A DNA stretch of 44,555 bases, taken from an uncultured Pseudomonadota bacterium (GTDB lineage Bacteria; Myxococcota_A; UBA796; SXON01). This document shows, piece after piece, positions 15,375-24,400 of this stretch. Position 1 is the stretch's first letter. Each line of letters opens with the position of its first letter. The stretch covers positions 1-44,555 of the forward strand of contig CAIMSU010000293.1 of the NCBI GenBank assembly GCA_903844155.1. The letters run 5' to 3'. Made by a program: the position numbers and the translations under genes. The notes beneath the pieces were generated by a model. That model was given only the letters and a program-made list of their open reading frames with translations. It ran no database searches and was not told the origin of the DNA.

Positions 15375-17318
15375 ATGAAAACCGTACCGTTGGAAGGCGA
15401 AACCCTTCGTCGCACCCTCGCCAGCCTCGCGACCGCGCCTATGTTCCGCGGCCTCACCCCGGACCAGCTCTCGCAGGTCGCGTCGCACGCGACTTATTGC
15501 CTGTTCGAGGACGGTGAAACGCTGATGGAGCAGGGCGCGCCGAGCGATTCGTTCTTCGTCCTGCTGACCGGCGCCGTGTCGGTGCGCGTAGCCACCGGGG
15601 ACGGGGAGCCGCAGGAGGTCGCCGCGCTCCCGCCGGTCACCACGATCGGCGAGATCGGCCTGCTCCTGGAGCACCCACGCGGGGCCTCCGCGGTCGCCAC
15701 CCGACCCAGCGACGCCGTCCGGTTCGACGCGAAGATCTTCTCAGCGATGATCCAGCGGATCCCCGCGTTCGGGCTTGGACTGTGCCGCGTGCTCGCCGAG
15801 CGGGTGGGTTCGAGCAACCTCCCCGCGCGCCTGCCGCTCACCGACGACCAGGAGCCGGACGAGATCGCGATGGAGATGCTGCCCGTCGAGATCCTCCAGC
15901 GCTTCCAGATGCTGCCGATGGAGGTCACCGGAAATGTACTGACGATGGGCTTTGTCGACGATCCGAGCCCGACCGCGCTGGCGGCGATCCGTCTGAACGC
16001 GCCTGGGATGGAGCTGCAGACCGTCCGGATCCAGCGCTCCTTGCTCGAGCGCGTGCTCGGTGTGCACGCGAGCGTGGAGGGCTGGTCTGGGGCCGCCGGG
16101 GCGAGGGCGTCGATGGTGCCGGGGGTGACGCCAGCGCCGGCGACAGCGCCAGGCGCGACCACGCTGGGCCGGATCGGGACGACCAAAATGCTGGTCGAAG
16201 CCGCAGCGCGCACGTCGATGGTCCCCGCTTCCGCGGCGGCGCCTGTGGAGTCCCGGTCCCCTCGCCTCGACGCGCTCCTCAAGCGCATGGTCGCTGAAGG
16301 CGCCTCCGACCTCCATCTTTCGGGCGGCCAACGCCCCCGCTGGCGCATCGACGGCGAGATCCACGAGCTCTCGGACACCATGCCGCTCAGCGCCGAGGAG
16401 GTTCGGGAGCTGCTCGAACCGCTCATGCTCGACCGCAACCGGGAGGAGTACGCCCGCGACAACGACACCGATTTTGCCTACGCCCTGCCCGGCACCGCGC
16501 GCTTCCGCACCAACGTGTTCCGGGACCACCACGGCGCCGGCGCCGTCCTCCGCCAGATCCCGGACAAGATCCTCTCTTTTGAGCAGCTCGGCCTCCCGCC
16601 GGCGGCCAAGGCCATGTGCGAGCACCCGAAGGGCCTCGTGCTCGTGACGGGGCCGACGGGCAGCGGCAAATCGACCACGCTCGCGGCGATGATCGACTTC
16701 ATCAACAAGAACAAGAAGGCGCACATCATCACGCTCGAGGACCCCATCGAGTTCGTGCACGAGAGCCGCATGTCGCTGGTGAACCAGCGCGAGGTCGGCG
16801 CGCACACGACCAGCTTCGCTCGCGCGCTCAAGGCGGCGTTGCGCGAGGACCCGGACATCGTGCTCGTCGGCGAGATGCGCGATCTGGAGACCGTGAACCT
16901 GGCGTTGGAGACCGCGAATACGGGCCACCTCGTGTTCGGCACGCTGCACACATCCACGGCGATGAGCACGGTGGATCGCATCGTGAACCTGTTCCGCGCC
17001 GAACAGCAGACGCAGGTGCGGGCAACGCTCGCAGACGTCCTGCGCGGGGTCATCGCCCAGACGCTCTGCCGGAAGATCGGCGGCGGCCGAATCGCGGCGT
17101 TGGAGGTGCTGGTCTCAAGCCTCGCCATCGCCAACCTGATCCGGGAAGGAAAGACCAACCAGATCCCGACGTCGATGTCGACAGCGCGGGCGGCCGGCAA
17201 CCAGGTCCTGAACGAGGAGCTGGCGAGGCTGGTGCTGACGAAGAAGGTCGAGGCGAACGAGGCGCTGTTGAAGGCGGTGGACAAGCCGGATTTGTACCGG
17301 CGGATCGGGGGGGCGTGA
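15375..17318 (+). CDS. PilT-type retraction ATPase fused to N-terminal cNMP-binding and MshEN-like domains
   Basis: 647 aa from ATG 15375 (an upstream in-frame GTG at 15339 lies within the hairpin repeat). Residues about 15-140 are a cyclic-nucleotide-binding domain (GETLMEQGAPSDSFFVLLTG, then TIGEIGLLLEHPRGASAVAT). Residues about 165-230 resemble the MshEN/GspE N-terminal domain that binds c-di-GMP in some type IV pilus ATPases. From about 295 there is a complete PilT/VirB11-class ATPase: Walker A GPTGSGKST (426-434), Asp box TLEDPIEF, Walker B DIVLVGEMRDLET and His box GTLHTSTAMSTVD. LCRKIGGGRIAALEVL and NLIREGKTNQIPT are PilT rather than PilB features. The usual PilT is about 350 aa, so this one carries an extra regulatory half. 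It probably powers pilus retraction under cyclic nucleotide control. Confidence 0.9.
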   Translation: MKTVPLEGETLRRTLASLATAPMFRGLTPDQLSQVASHATYCLFEDGETLMEQGAPSDSFFVLLTGAVSVRVATGDGEPQEVAALPPVTTIGEIGLLLEHPRGASAVATRPSDAVRFDAKIFSAMIQRIPAFGLGLCRVLAERVGSSNLPARLPLTDDQEPDEIAMEMLPVEILQRFQMLPMEVTGNVLTMGFVDDPSPTALAAIRLNAPGMELQTVRIQRSLLERVLGVHASVEGWSGAAGARASMVPGVTPAPATAPGATTLGRIGTTKMLVEAAARTSMVPASAAAPVESRSPRLDALLKRMVAEGASDLHLSGGQRPRWRIDGEIHELSDTMPLSAEEVRELLEPLMLDRNREEYARDNDTDFAYALPGTARFRTNVFRDHHGAGAVLRQIPDKILSFEQLGLPPAAKAMCEHPKGLVLVTGPTGSGKSTTLAAMIDFINKNKKAHIITLEDPIEFVHESRMSLVNQREVGAHTTSFARALKAALREDPDIVLVGEMRDLETVNLALETANTGHLVFGTLHTSTAMSTVDRIVNLFRAEQQTQVRATLADVLRGVIAQTLCRKIGGGRIAALEVLVSSLAIANLIREGKTNQIPTSMSTARAAGNQVLNEELARLVLTKKVEANEALLKAVDKPDLYRRIGGA

Positions 17319-17404
17319 GTTTGGGTCTTTCGGGACGTTGCGCGACCGATCCCGTTCAGCTCTGCTTGCTTGCTTGGCGGCGCGGGGCGCCGCCCGCCGG
17401 CCTA

Positions 17405-17432
17405 ACTTTATTCGGGAGTACCCGAATAAAGT
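17405..17432. terminator. perfect 12-bp stem hairpin between convergent genes
   Basis: ACTTTATTCGGG and CCCGAATAAAGT (arms 17405-17416 and 17421-17432) pair perfectly across the loop AGTA. It lies between the PilT-fusion stop and the convergent DUF350 gene. The arm is AT-rich at the ends and reads as A/T-flanked from both strands, so it may serve as a bidirectional terminator or 3' end protector. Confidence 0.5.
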
Positions 17433-17445
17433 GGGTTGTCTTCGT

Positions 17446-17471
17446 CGGCACCACGGAGTACCGCGGTGCCG
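17446..17471. repeat. second AGTA-loop hairpin, GTACCGCGGTGCCG family
   Basis: The arms CGGCACCACGG and CCGCGGTGCCG pair with one mismatch across the same AGTA loop as the hairpin just upstream. The 14-nt string GTACCGCGGTGCCG recurs at 34246-34259 in another intergenic hairpin. Confidence 0.55.
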
Positions 17472-17530
17472 CCTCGAAAACCCCGGCCGGGTGCGCTCTT
17501 CCGGGCCATCGGGACGTTTCGCCGGTCAGG

Positions 17531-18070
17531 CTACTCCATCACCTGCACCTCCCCGAGCGACGGCTGCGGGATGAGCGACTTCGTGAGGTGCGAGACGCCC
17601 TCGGCCATGAAGTTGGAGAAGACCAGCACCACGCCCGCAAGCACGATTCCGACCGCCACGTTGCCCCGCTTGAGCTCCTCGCCCCACACGAACGCCCCAC
17701 GTGCCAATCGCCCCCAGAACCGCAGGCCCAGCGAGAGGGTGAACACAGCCACGAGGAACACCAGCAGGACGTGCCCGGCCGCGATCGCCGCGATCTCCGG
17801 CGCGTCGATCGCGAGCGCGGGCGACGTGAGCTTGAGCCGGACCAGGTTCACCACCGGGTAGATCCCCTCCTTTACGATCAAGCCGCCGCCGACCAGCATC
17901 GCGCCGAGCAACACCGCCACAGCGACGTTGCCCTTCTTGAGCTCCTCAACGGCGTCGTAGTCGGAGTTGGTGATGATGTACATCCGGTAGTGGACGTAGA
18001 TCACCAGCAGGGACATTGTTGCCGTGAGGACGAACTCGAACAGGGAGAGGGCGACGTAGACGGGGCTCAT
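17531..18070 (-). CDS. DUF350 membrane protein
   Basis: 179 aa, almost entirely hydrophobic with about five to six membrane segments. It consists of two DUF350-type halves, marked by VEELKKGNVAVAVLLGAML (about 42-60) and GEELKRGNVAVGIVLAGVVL (about 130-150), so it is an internal duplication as is usual for the family. It lies 28 bp downstream of a transglutaminase-like gene on the same strand, and the pair is probably one operon. DUF350 proteins occur in envelope-stress and polyamine-linked operons. No biochemical activity is known to me. Confidence 0.85.
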   Translation of the reverse strand: MSPVYVALSLFEFVLTATMSLLVIYVHYRMYIITNSDYDAVEELKKGNVAVAVLLGAMLVGGGLIVKEGIYPVVNLVRLKLTSPALAIDAPEIAAIAAGHVLLVFLVAVFTLSLGLRFWGRLARGAFVWGEELKRGNVAVGIVLAGVVLVFSNFMAEGVSHLTKSLIPQPSLGEVQVME

Positions 18071-18098
18071 TGGCGGGTCCTGGACGGTGGGAGGCGGC

Positions 18099-18971
18099 TC
18101 AAAACAGCGGATCGATGCGTACGCCCGCCATGCTGTCGAGCGCGGCCTGGGTGTTCGGGGCGATGGTGCCGGGCGGAAGCAGCGCTGGGCCCGCCGCCTC
18201 GATGAGCACGTAGGGCTCGCCCCGGTACTGGATGAAGGCCTGACCGGGCTGGGGGATGCGGTCGATGCCGACGAGGTAGTGCCCCGGCACGTGGACGCCG
18301 ACCATGTGGGAGGCCGAGAAGTTGCTCATCACGGCGGCGATGAGCGCGGACTTGGTGTCGCAGTCGCCGCTCCCGACCTCCAGCGCGCGGGGTGCTGGGT
18401 AGAAGCCGAGGATCTGACGTCCTCCGTCCTCGGCGGGTGGGCGCTTGTAGGGGATGGCGGTCTGGGTGAGCGCGATCATCGCGCCGAGCTGCTGATCGGC
18501 GCCCCAGCCGTTCGCCTTCGTCAGCCGGCTCAGCTCGATGGCGAGCGGGCGGACGCGGGCGGCGTTGCGATGGACCTCGGCGGGGATGTCGACCGCGAGC
18601 GTCACGCTGTTGCCCGCGCGGGTGGGAACGAGGCCGTGGTCTCGGTAGTACGCGTCCTCGCGGGCGTTGAGGTCGGCCTGGGCGCACCGTTCAAAGGAGC
18701 AGGCGTTCGTGAGGGATTGAAGGTCCGCCGTGGAGTACCCGAACTCGGCGATGGCGTCGGCGCTGGCGCTGGGATCCAGGCTGAAGGCGAAGGACTCCGG
18801 CGCCCGGTCAAAATCTGTCCAGGCTACCGCGATCGTATGCCCGAACTCGACGGTGTACCGGGTCGAGGCGTCCGAGGCCGCGGCATCCGTGCCAACAAGC
18901 GCGACCAGCGCGAGCCCGGGGCCTCCCCATCGCCGCGACGTCGTCGGCCCGTTGTGACGATCAGGGGACAC
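18099..18971 (-). CDS. secreted transglutaminase-like cysteine peptidase-fold protein
   Basis: 290 aa from GTG 18971, which gives an n-region (RR), a hydrophobic stretch and an AAAS-like cleavage site at about residue 33. A longer start at 19046 is possible. The catalytic Cys is in SGDCDTKSAL (Cys204), His in VPGHYLVGI (His231), and the third position is Glu258 in PYVLIEAAGP where papain-like transglutaminases have an acid. Two extra cysteines (91, 96) may form a disulfide. Gene order with DUF350 suggests a periplasmic enzyme acting with a membrane partner. Substrate unknown. Confidence 0.72.
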   Translation of the reverse strand: MSPDRHNGPTTSRRWGGPGLALVALVGTDAAASDASTRYTVEFGHTIAVAWTDFDRAPESFAFSLDPSASADAIAEFGYSTADLQSLTNACSFERCAQADLNAREDAYYRDHGLVPTRAGNSVTLAVDIPAEVHRNAARVRPLAIELSRLTKANGWGADQQLGAMIALTQTAIPYKRPPAEDGGRQILGFYPAPRALEVGSGDCDTKSALIAAVMSNFSASHMVGVHVPGHYLVGIDRIPQPGQAFIQYRGEPYVLIEAAGPALLPPGTIAPNTQAALDSMAGVRIDPLF

Positions 18972-19051
18972 GCGGGCGAGTATCAAGAAACGGCGCTGCC
19001 GGCCCAGGGCCTGCCGACGCCTCCCGCGCGAAACCCGGCTATGCAACCCAC

Positions 19052-19816
19052 GTGATCCGCCTCCTTCCGGCTCTGTCGCTCGCCCTCCTCGGGGGATGCA
19101 ACAGCTTCGGCCTCCTGCGCTACACCCCGGCCGGCGACACCGCCGTCGCAGGCATCACGGCGGACACGGCGGCCGATACCGACACCGACACCGATTCGGA
19201 CACGGATACCGACACCGACACCGACACCGATACCGATACCGACACCGATTCGGACACCGACACCGACACGAACACCGACACCGACACCAACTCCCGCGGC
19301 CCTCGCGCCGTCTCCAGCCTCCTCCCCGGCGATCTCGTCATCACCGAGGTGATGCAGAACCCCAACGCCGTCGGCGACACCTACGGCGAGTGGTTCGAGA
19401 TCTACAACGCGACCAGCGACTCACTCGACCTCGACGGCCTCGTCGTGACCGACCACGACAGCGACAGCTTCACCGTCAGCAGCACGCTCCCCGTCGACGC
19501 CGGCAGCTACCTCGTCTTCGCCCGCAACGGGGACCCGTCGACCAATGGCGGCGTCATCGCCAACTACGACTACACCGGCATGGACCTCGCCAACTCGGCC
19601 GACGAGCTGCAGCTCTGGAACGGCGCCACGATCATCGACGAGGTCGACTGGGACGGCGGGCCGAACTTCCCAAGCACCGCTGGCGCCGCGATGGATCTTG
19701 ACCCGCGCCGCCTGGACGCGACCGCCAACGACAGCGGCGCGAACTGGTGCGCCGCCCACTCCCACTACGGCAGCGGCGATCTCGGCACGCCCGGGCTCGC
19801 CAACGACGGGTGCTGA
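19052..19816 (+). CDS. lipoprotein with DT-repeat stalk and lamin tail domain
   Basis: 254 aa, GTG start. The signal peptide ends in lipobox LGGC (Cys16). Residues about 40-85 are almost pure Asp-Thr/Asp-Ser dipeptides encoded by GACACC-type 6-bp units (19177-19290). From about 95 a lamin tail domain (LTD) is clear: [21 protein letters not shown], then [20 protein letters not shown] and [15 protein letters not shown]. Bacterial LTDs are Ig-like beta domains of secreted proteins, often near nucleases or in surface proteins. This one has no attached enzyme, so it is likely an adhesin- or scaffold-type surface protein. Confidence 0.85.
   Translation: MIRLLPALSLALLGGCNSFGLLRYTPAGDTAVAGITADTAADTDTDTDSDTDTDTDTDTDTDTDTDSDTDTDTNTDTDTNSRGPRAVSSLLPGDLVITEVMQNPNAVGDTYGEWFEIYNATSDSLDLDGLVVTDHDSDSFTVSSTLPVDAGSYLVFARNGDPSTNGGVIANYDYTGMDLANSADELQLWNGATIIDEVDWDGGPNFPSTAGAAMDLDPRRLDATANDSGANWCAAHSHYGSGDLGTPGLANDGC
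19177..19290 (+). repeat. GACACC/GATACC 6-bp microsatellite
   Basis: Coding repeat of the LTD lipoprotein stalk. Units alternate GACACC, GATACC and GATTCG. Slippage in multiples of 6 bp would change stalk length while keeping the frame. Confidence 0.7.
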
Positions 19817-19832
19817 GAGGACCGCAGGTCGG

Positions 19833-20024
19833 TCAGACGAACCCCTTCGGCCGCAGCTCGAACATCGCGCCCATCAGCGCGTTGAACGCCTCCTGGTCGT
19901 CCTCGATGTCGTCGATGTTGTCGATGCACGCGAGCACATCCGCGATCGGGTGATCGCCAAGGGTGTGCAGGGCGTCCTCGCGCGCGATGATCGCGGCGGC
20001 GAGCGTGGCATCGAGCTTGTACAT
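19833..20024 (-). CDS. small acidic hypothetical protein (63 aa)
   Basis: Begins with ATG 20024. Third codon positions are nearly all G or C and the composition is regular (DNIDDIEDDQEAFNALMG in the middle), both arguing for a real gene. It has no signal peptide or membrane segment and is predicted helical. It sits between two plus-strand genes and 102 bp from the divergent cNMP-EAL start. No family recognised. Confidence 0.6.
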   Translation of the reverse strand: MYKLDATLAAAIIAREDALHTLGDHPIADVLACIDNIDDIEDDQEAFNALMGAMFELRPKGFV

Positions 20025-20125
20025 GGGAGTCCGGGGTGCGAGGGTCGGCGCGTGCTGATGCCACGGGGCGTATGCCGTCCGTCATCCGCTGGCGTGGCTG
20101 GACGCTGCGACATACTCTGCAGCAC

Positions 20126-21328
20126 ATGGCGAATCGTGTCATCCTCGCAGCGGGCGAATGCCTTTTCCGGCAGGGAGAAGACGGCAAGGACGGGTTCATC
20201 ATCGTCCACGGCAAGGTCCGGATCACCGCCGTTCGGCACGGCGAGGAGAAGGAGATCGGCGTGCTCGGCCCCGGCGAGATGGTGGGCGAGCTCGCGATCA
20301 TCGACGGTGGGCCGCGAACCGCCACCGCCACGGCCATCGAGCTGACGGAGCTCTCGCAAGTCACGGACGGCCAGCTCGCCGAGCGCATCGCCAAGGCAGA
20401 CCCGGTCGTCTCGCTGCTGATCCGCCAGGTCATCCGGCACCTGCGCCGGGAGATCCATGATTTTGCGCTGCCGCTGGAGCAGCAGCCCAACCCGACGATG
20501 GAGCGCATGCGGCTGGAGGGTGAGCTCGCGTGGGCCGTGGATCGGCAGGAGCTGGAGTTGTGGTACCAGCCGATCGTGGATCTGGAGTCGCACACGGTCG
20601 CCGGGTTCGAGGGGCTGGTTCGCTGGCGGCACCCCACGCGTGGGCTGGTCTCGCCCGCGGAATTCATCCCGTTGGCCGAGGAGAGCGGGCTCATCGTGCC
20701 CATCGGCACCTGGGTCATGCAGGAAGGCGCGCGCGCGCTCAAGCACATCGACGACACGCTGGCGGACGGCCAATCGCGCTTCATGAGCGTGAACGTGTCG
20801 GGCCTGCAGCTCGACGCAACGGGCTTTCTCGAAGAGGCGCAGCAGGCGGTCCACAGCGCCAACATCGCGCCCGAGCGCTTCCACTTGGAGATGACCGAGG
20901 GCATCCTGATCCAGAGCCTCCGCGCCCGCGAGACCGTGATCGCTTGTGAGAACTACGGCTTTGGCCTCTTCCTCGACGACTTCGGCACCGGCTACTCGTC
21001 CCTCGCCTACCTGAACGAGCTCCCGTTCGACGCCCTGAAGATCGACCACTCCTTCGCCCGAAAGCTCGACGACGACGGTCACGGCCTCAAGCTCATCCGC
21101 GCCATCGTCGGCCTGGCCACGACGCTTGGCCACGGCGTCGTGATGGAGGGGGTGGAGAGCGCCCGCCAGCGCGACGTCTTCCGGGCCATGGGCGGTCGCC
21201 TCGCGCAGGGCTACCTGTTCTCCAAGCCCCGCCCGATGCCCGACCTGCTGCAGCTCATGCGGTCCACGCACACGCTTCCCTGGGGTGCGCCGATTGAACG
21301 CCGAATGCCGTCGATGTTTCCGGTCTGA
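20126..21328 (+). CDS. cNMP-binding domain - EAL domain protein (putative cyclic-nucleotide-regulated c-di-GMP phosphodiesterase)
   Basis: 400 aa from ATG 20126; the upstream 30 in-frame codons lack family similarity. Residues about 1-115 are a CRP-type beta roll (AAGECLFRQGEDGKDGFIIVHG, with cassette GELAIIDGGPRTATA). Residues about 130-390 are an EAL domain: FEGLVRW (Glu162, EGL instead of EAL), FHLEMTEG, LDDFGTGYSSL, ALKIDHSFA, VVMEGVES and QGYLFSKP. The metal- and base-contacting residues are present, so it should hydrolyse c-di-GMP. The N-terminal domain would make that dependent on cAMP or a similar ligand. It lacks a membrane anchor. Confidence 0.88.
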   Translation: MANRVILAAGECLFRQGEDGKDGFIIVHGKVRITAVRHGEEKEIGVLGPGEMVGELAIIDGGPRTATATAIELTELSQVTDGQLAERIAKADPVVSLLIRQVIRHLRREIHDFALPLEQQPNPTMERMRLEGELAWAVDRQELELWYQPIVDLESHTVAGFEGLVRWRHPTRGLVSPAEFIPLAEESGLIVPIGTWVMQEGARALKHIDDTLADGQSRFMSVNVSGLQLDATGFLEEAQQAVHSANIAPERFHLEMTEGILIQSLRARETVIACENYGFGLFLDDFGTGYSSLAYLNELPFDALKIDHSFARKLDDDGHGLKLIRAIVGLATTLGHGVVMEGVESARQRDVFRAMGGRLAQGYLFSKPRPMPDLLQLMRSTHTLPWGAPIERRMPSMFPV

Positions 21329-21446
21329 GGGCCGCAAGGGGCGGATCGGCGCGGGTCTTCCGGCATCCTTTGGGCGGCTCGCTCGGCCCCTCACAGTTCC
21401 AAAGCGCATGCGGAACGCCGCGTAGGCCCGGCGCGCGATCGGCGGC

Positions 21447-24400
21447 TCACACCCCCGCCCCAATCGCACCCCTCGCCGCCTCCTGGAGCCGCGCGATCCC
21501 CGCCTCCCCCGCGGGCATTCTCAGCGCCACCTCGCACAGCGCGACGTCCCACGGCAACCCCAGCTCCCGGGCGCGGCCGAGTGCCCGCTCCCGTCGACGC
21601 CGCGCGGCCCCCTCGCGCATCCCCGCGGCTTCGGCAAGGTCTGCGCGTGGCCCCGCGAGCGCGCACATCCCCGCGAACGTCCGCAGCGCCTTCGTCGCCG
21701 CGCGCACCTCCGCGGCCGTCGCCGTGCCGGCCTGCCCCGCGAGCCGGATCGTCTCCACGGCCTCCGCGAGCGGCCAGAGGGCGAACCAATTGGTCGGCGG
21801 GGAGACTGACGCCAGCCGCACCACGTCCCGCGCGGGAGCCAGCGCGCCGGCCGCGTCGCCAAGCGCGCGTCGCCCCCCCGCGAGCGCGCCGAGCGCGAGG
21901 ATCCGCTCGGCGTGATGCGGATCCTGCGCGAGTCGCGCCTCCACGTCGGCCACGGCCCGCGCCACGCCTTCTCCCGCCAGCAACGCCAGCAACACGTCCA
22001 CGACCGCGCACCACACCATGACCTGCAGCGCCCCCTCGCGCGGCGCGAGCACCCGCGCTCGGCCCACAAAGCGCCTCGCGGCCAGGACATCCCCGGCCGC
22101 GATCGCCCCGAACGCCTCCCCGCACAGGCTGCTCGACGCACGAAACGCATCGCCAAGCTGCAAAAAGAGCGCTGTCGCCTCCGCGTTCGTGCCGGCTGCC
22201 ACGGTGCACGCCCCGACCGTGTTCGTGAACACCGAGCTGAGCAGGTTCACGTAGGCGATGGTGGGGAGATGGCCGGTCTCACGCGCGGCTGCGAGGGCCT
22301 GCGCGTTCCACCGCCAGCCGAGCCGGTAGAGCCCGCCGATCCCCGCGCCGATCGCCCCGCTCGCGCATGCAATGGCGATCTCGCGCGGCTCCCCTGCACG
22401 TTCCGCCGCGTTGATCGCGTGCACGTCCGCGTGGAGGAGCCCCGGTAGATCCAGCGAGAAGTAGGCAACCTCCGCGAGTCCCTGATGCGCTTCGGCTGCC
22501 GCACGCAGGCGCGAACGCTGGTCCGAGTCCTCTGGGCGACGCACCCCAAAGATGAGGCGGCGCGTCAACTGCAGGCAGCCGACCAGGAGATCCAGGCCGA
22601 CGCCGAGCGTGGTGGCGGGGACGGGCGTGCCGAGCCGATCGAGCGCCCGTCGAAAGTGATCGCGGGCCTGGGGGTACGCGGCCAGCTTGAGCCGCGCCGT
22701 GCCCGAGAGCGTCTCCCAGAGCGCCAGGCGGTCCATGCTCACGCCCGCGAGCGCCGGGAGCCACCGCGCACGCTGCGCCCGGAGCAGGAACGGCTTCTTG
22801 CGGGCAGTGGTGCCGCCCGCCCCCCCGTCACCGCCGCCCATCGGCCCGTCCGGAGCCGTCTCGACGCCATCCGGGTTCGCCACCAGCGCCCGCGCGCGGT
22901 CGAGGAACGCGATGCCTTCGGTGTTGGCGTGCTCGCGGAACGCGTCGACGGCCGCGTGCTCCAGCGCGTCCAGCGCCTCGGCGGAGGCCCCAGCGTGCTC
23001 CCAGTGCCAGGCCAGCGTCGGCCATTGGCCGTCCGGCGTTGTGCCATAGTATTCGGCGGCGCGCCGGTGCAGCTCCCGCCGCTGGGCGAACAACAGCAGG
23101 TTGTAGGCCACCTCCTGCGTGATGGCGTGTTTGAATCCCCAGAGCGTGCCAGCCTCCGGCAGGATCAATTCCTGCGCGGCAAGCTGGCCGAGCCACTGGG
23201 GCAGCTCCGCCGCCTCGCCCTGCACCGGGTAGATCGCCTGGACGGAGCCTTCGGGGAACACGCGCCCGATCACGCTCGCGACCTTGGCCGTGAGCTGCGC
23301 GCCAGGCGCGAGCGCGTCGATGCGGGCCGTCACCACGCCCTCGACCGTCGCCGGGAGCGTGCTGACAGCCCCTGCGCCGTCAAACTCGCACACCGCGCCG
23401 GTGCCGTGGTCCTCGACCGTCACCACGCCAGCGTCGCGCAGCGCCAGCGCGAGCTGCTCACTGTAGAACGGGTGCCCGCCGGACCGGTTGTAGATGAAAG
23501 CGCCGAGCCCCGAAGGCACCAGCGCCACACCCAACGTCCGGCCGACGAGCTCCACGACCTCGGGCTCGCTCATGGCGCCAAGGGCAACGCGGTCGAGGCC
23601 CTCGCCGTCCACGAGCCGTGTCAGCTCGGGCGGGGCGCCGGCGCCGAGCGGGCGGGTGCCGAGCAGGACGTTCAGGCCAGGCACCCGGGCAAGCACCTCA
23701 CGTGCGACCGAGACCGAGGCCGTGTCGAGCCAATGGACATCGTCGAGGACGAGCAGGACGCGGGCGCGACCACCTCCGTGCAAGGGCGCGAGCGATGCGC
23801 GAACCGGGGCGGCGAGCGCGCTGACCAGGAGCTGGACGACGATGGCCCGGATCGCTGCTGCTCGTGCCGCCGACTCCATCTGCTCGACCACCGCGTTCGT
23901 CGGCACGGTCAGGGGCCACAGGCCATCCAGCAGCGAGGCGCGAGCCGCAAGATCCGGATCGCCGAGGCTGGAGAGCACCGCCTCCGCCGACCTCCCCGCC
24001 ACCAACGCCGAAAGTATGGCCTTCCAGGCATGCCACGGCGTGAACCGCTCGATGGCGCCACCCTCGCCGTAGAGGACCCGGACCCCGCGCGCCCGTGCCT
24101 CGGTCATGACGCTCGTCAACAGCGAGGATTTTCCGATCCCCGGCTCGCCGATGACGACGGAGCGCAGCGTTCCACGCTCCATGCGCGCGAGCAGGTCGCC
24201 CCGCTCTGCCGCCCGTCCAAGCATCGGCGCCGCCGCGATGACCGGCCCACGGACCGCCTCGGCGCACGGCGCGTACACCGCGATCGGCTCCGGCACCCCC
24301 TTCACCCGCACCGTCCCCAGCGCCTCAAACGCGACGCGCGGCTCCGCGGCCCGTCGCGTGATCTCGTCCACGAGCACGCCGTCGTCGGCCTTTCCCATCA

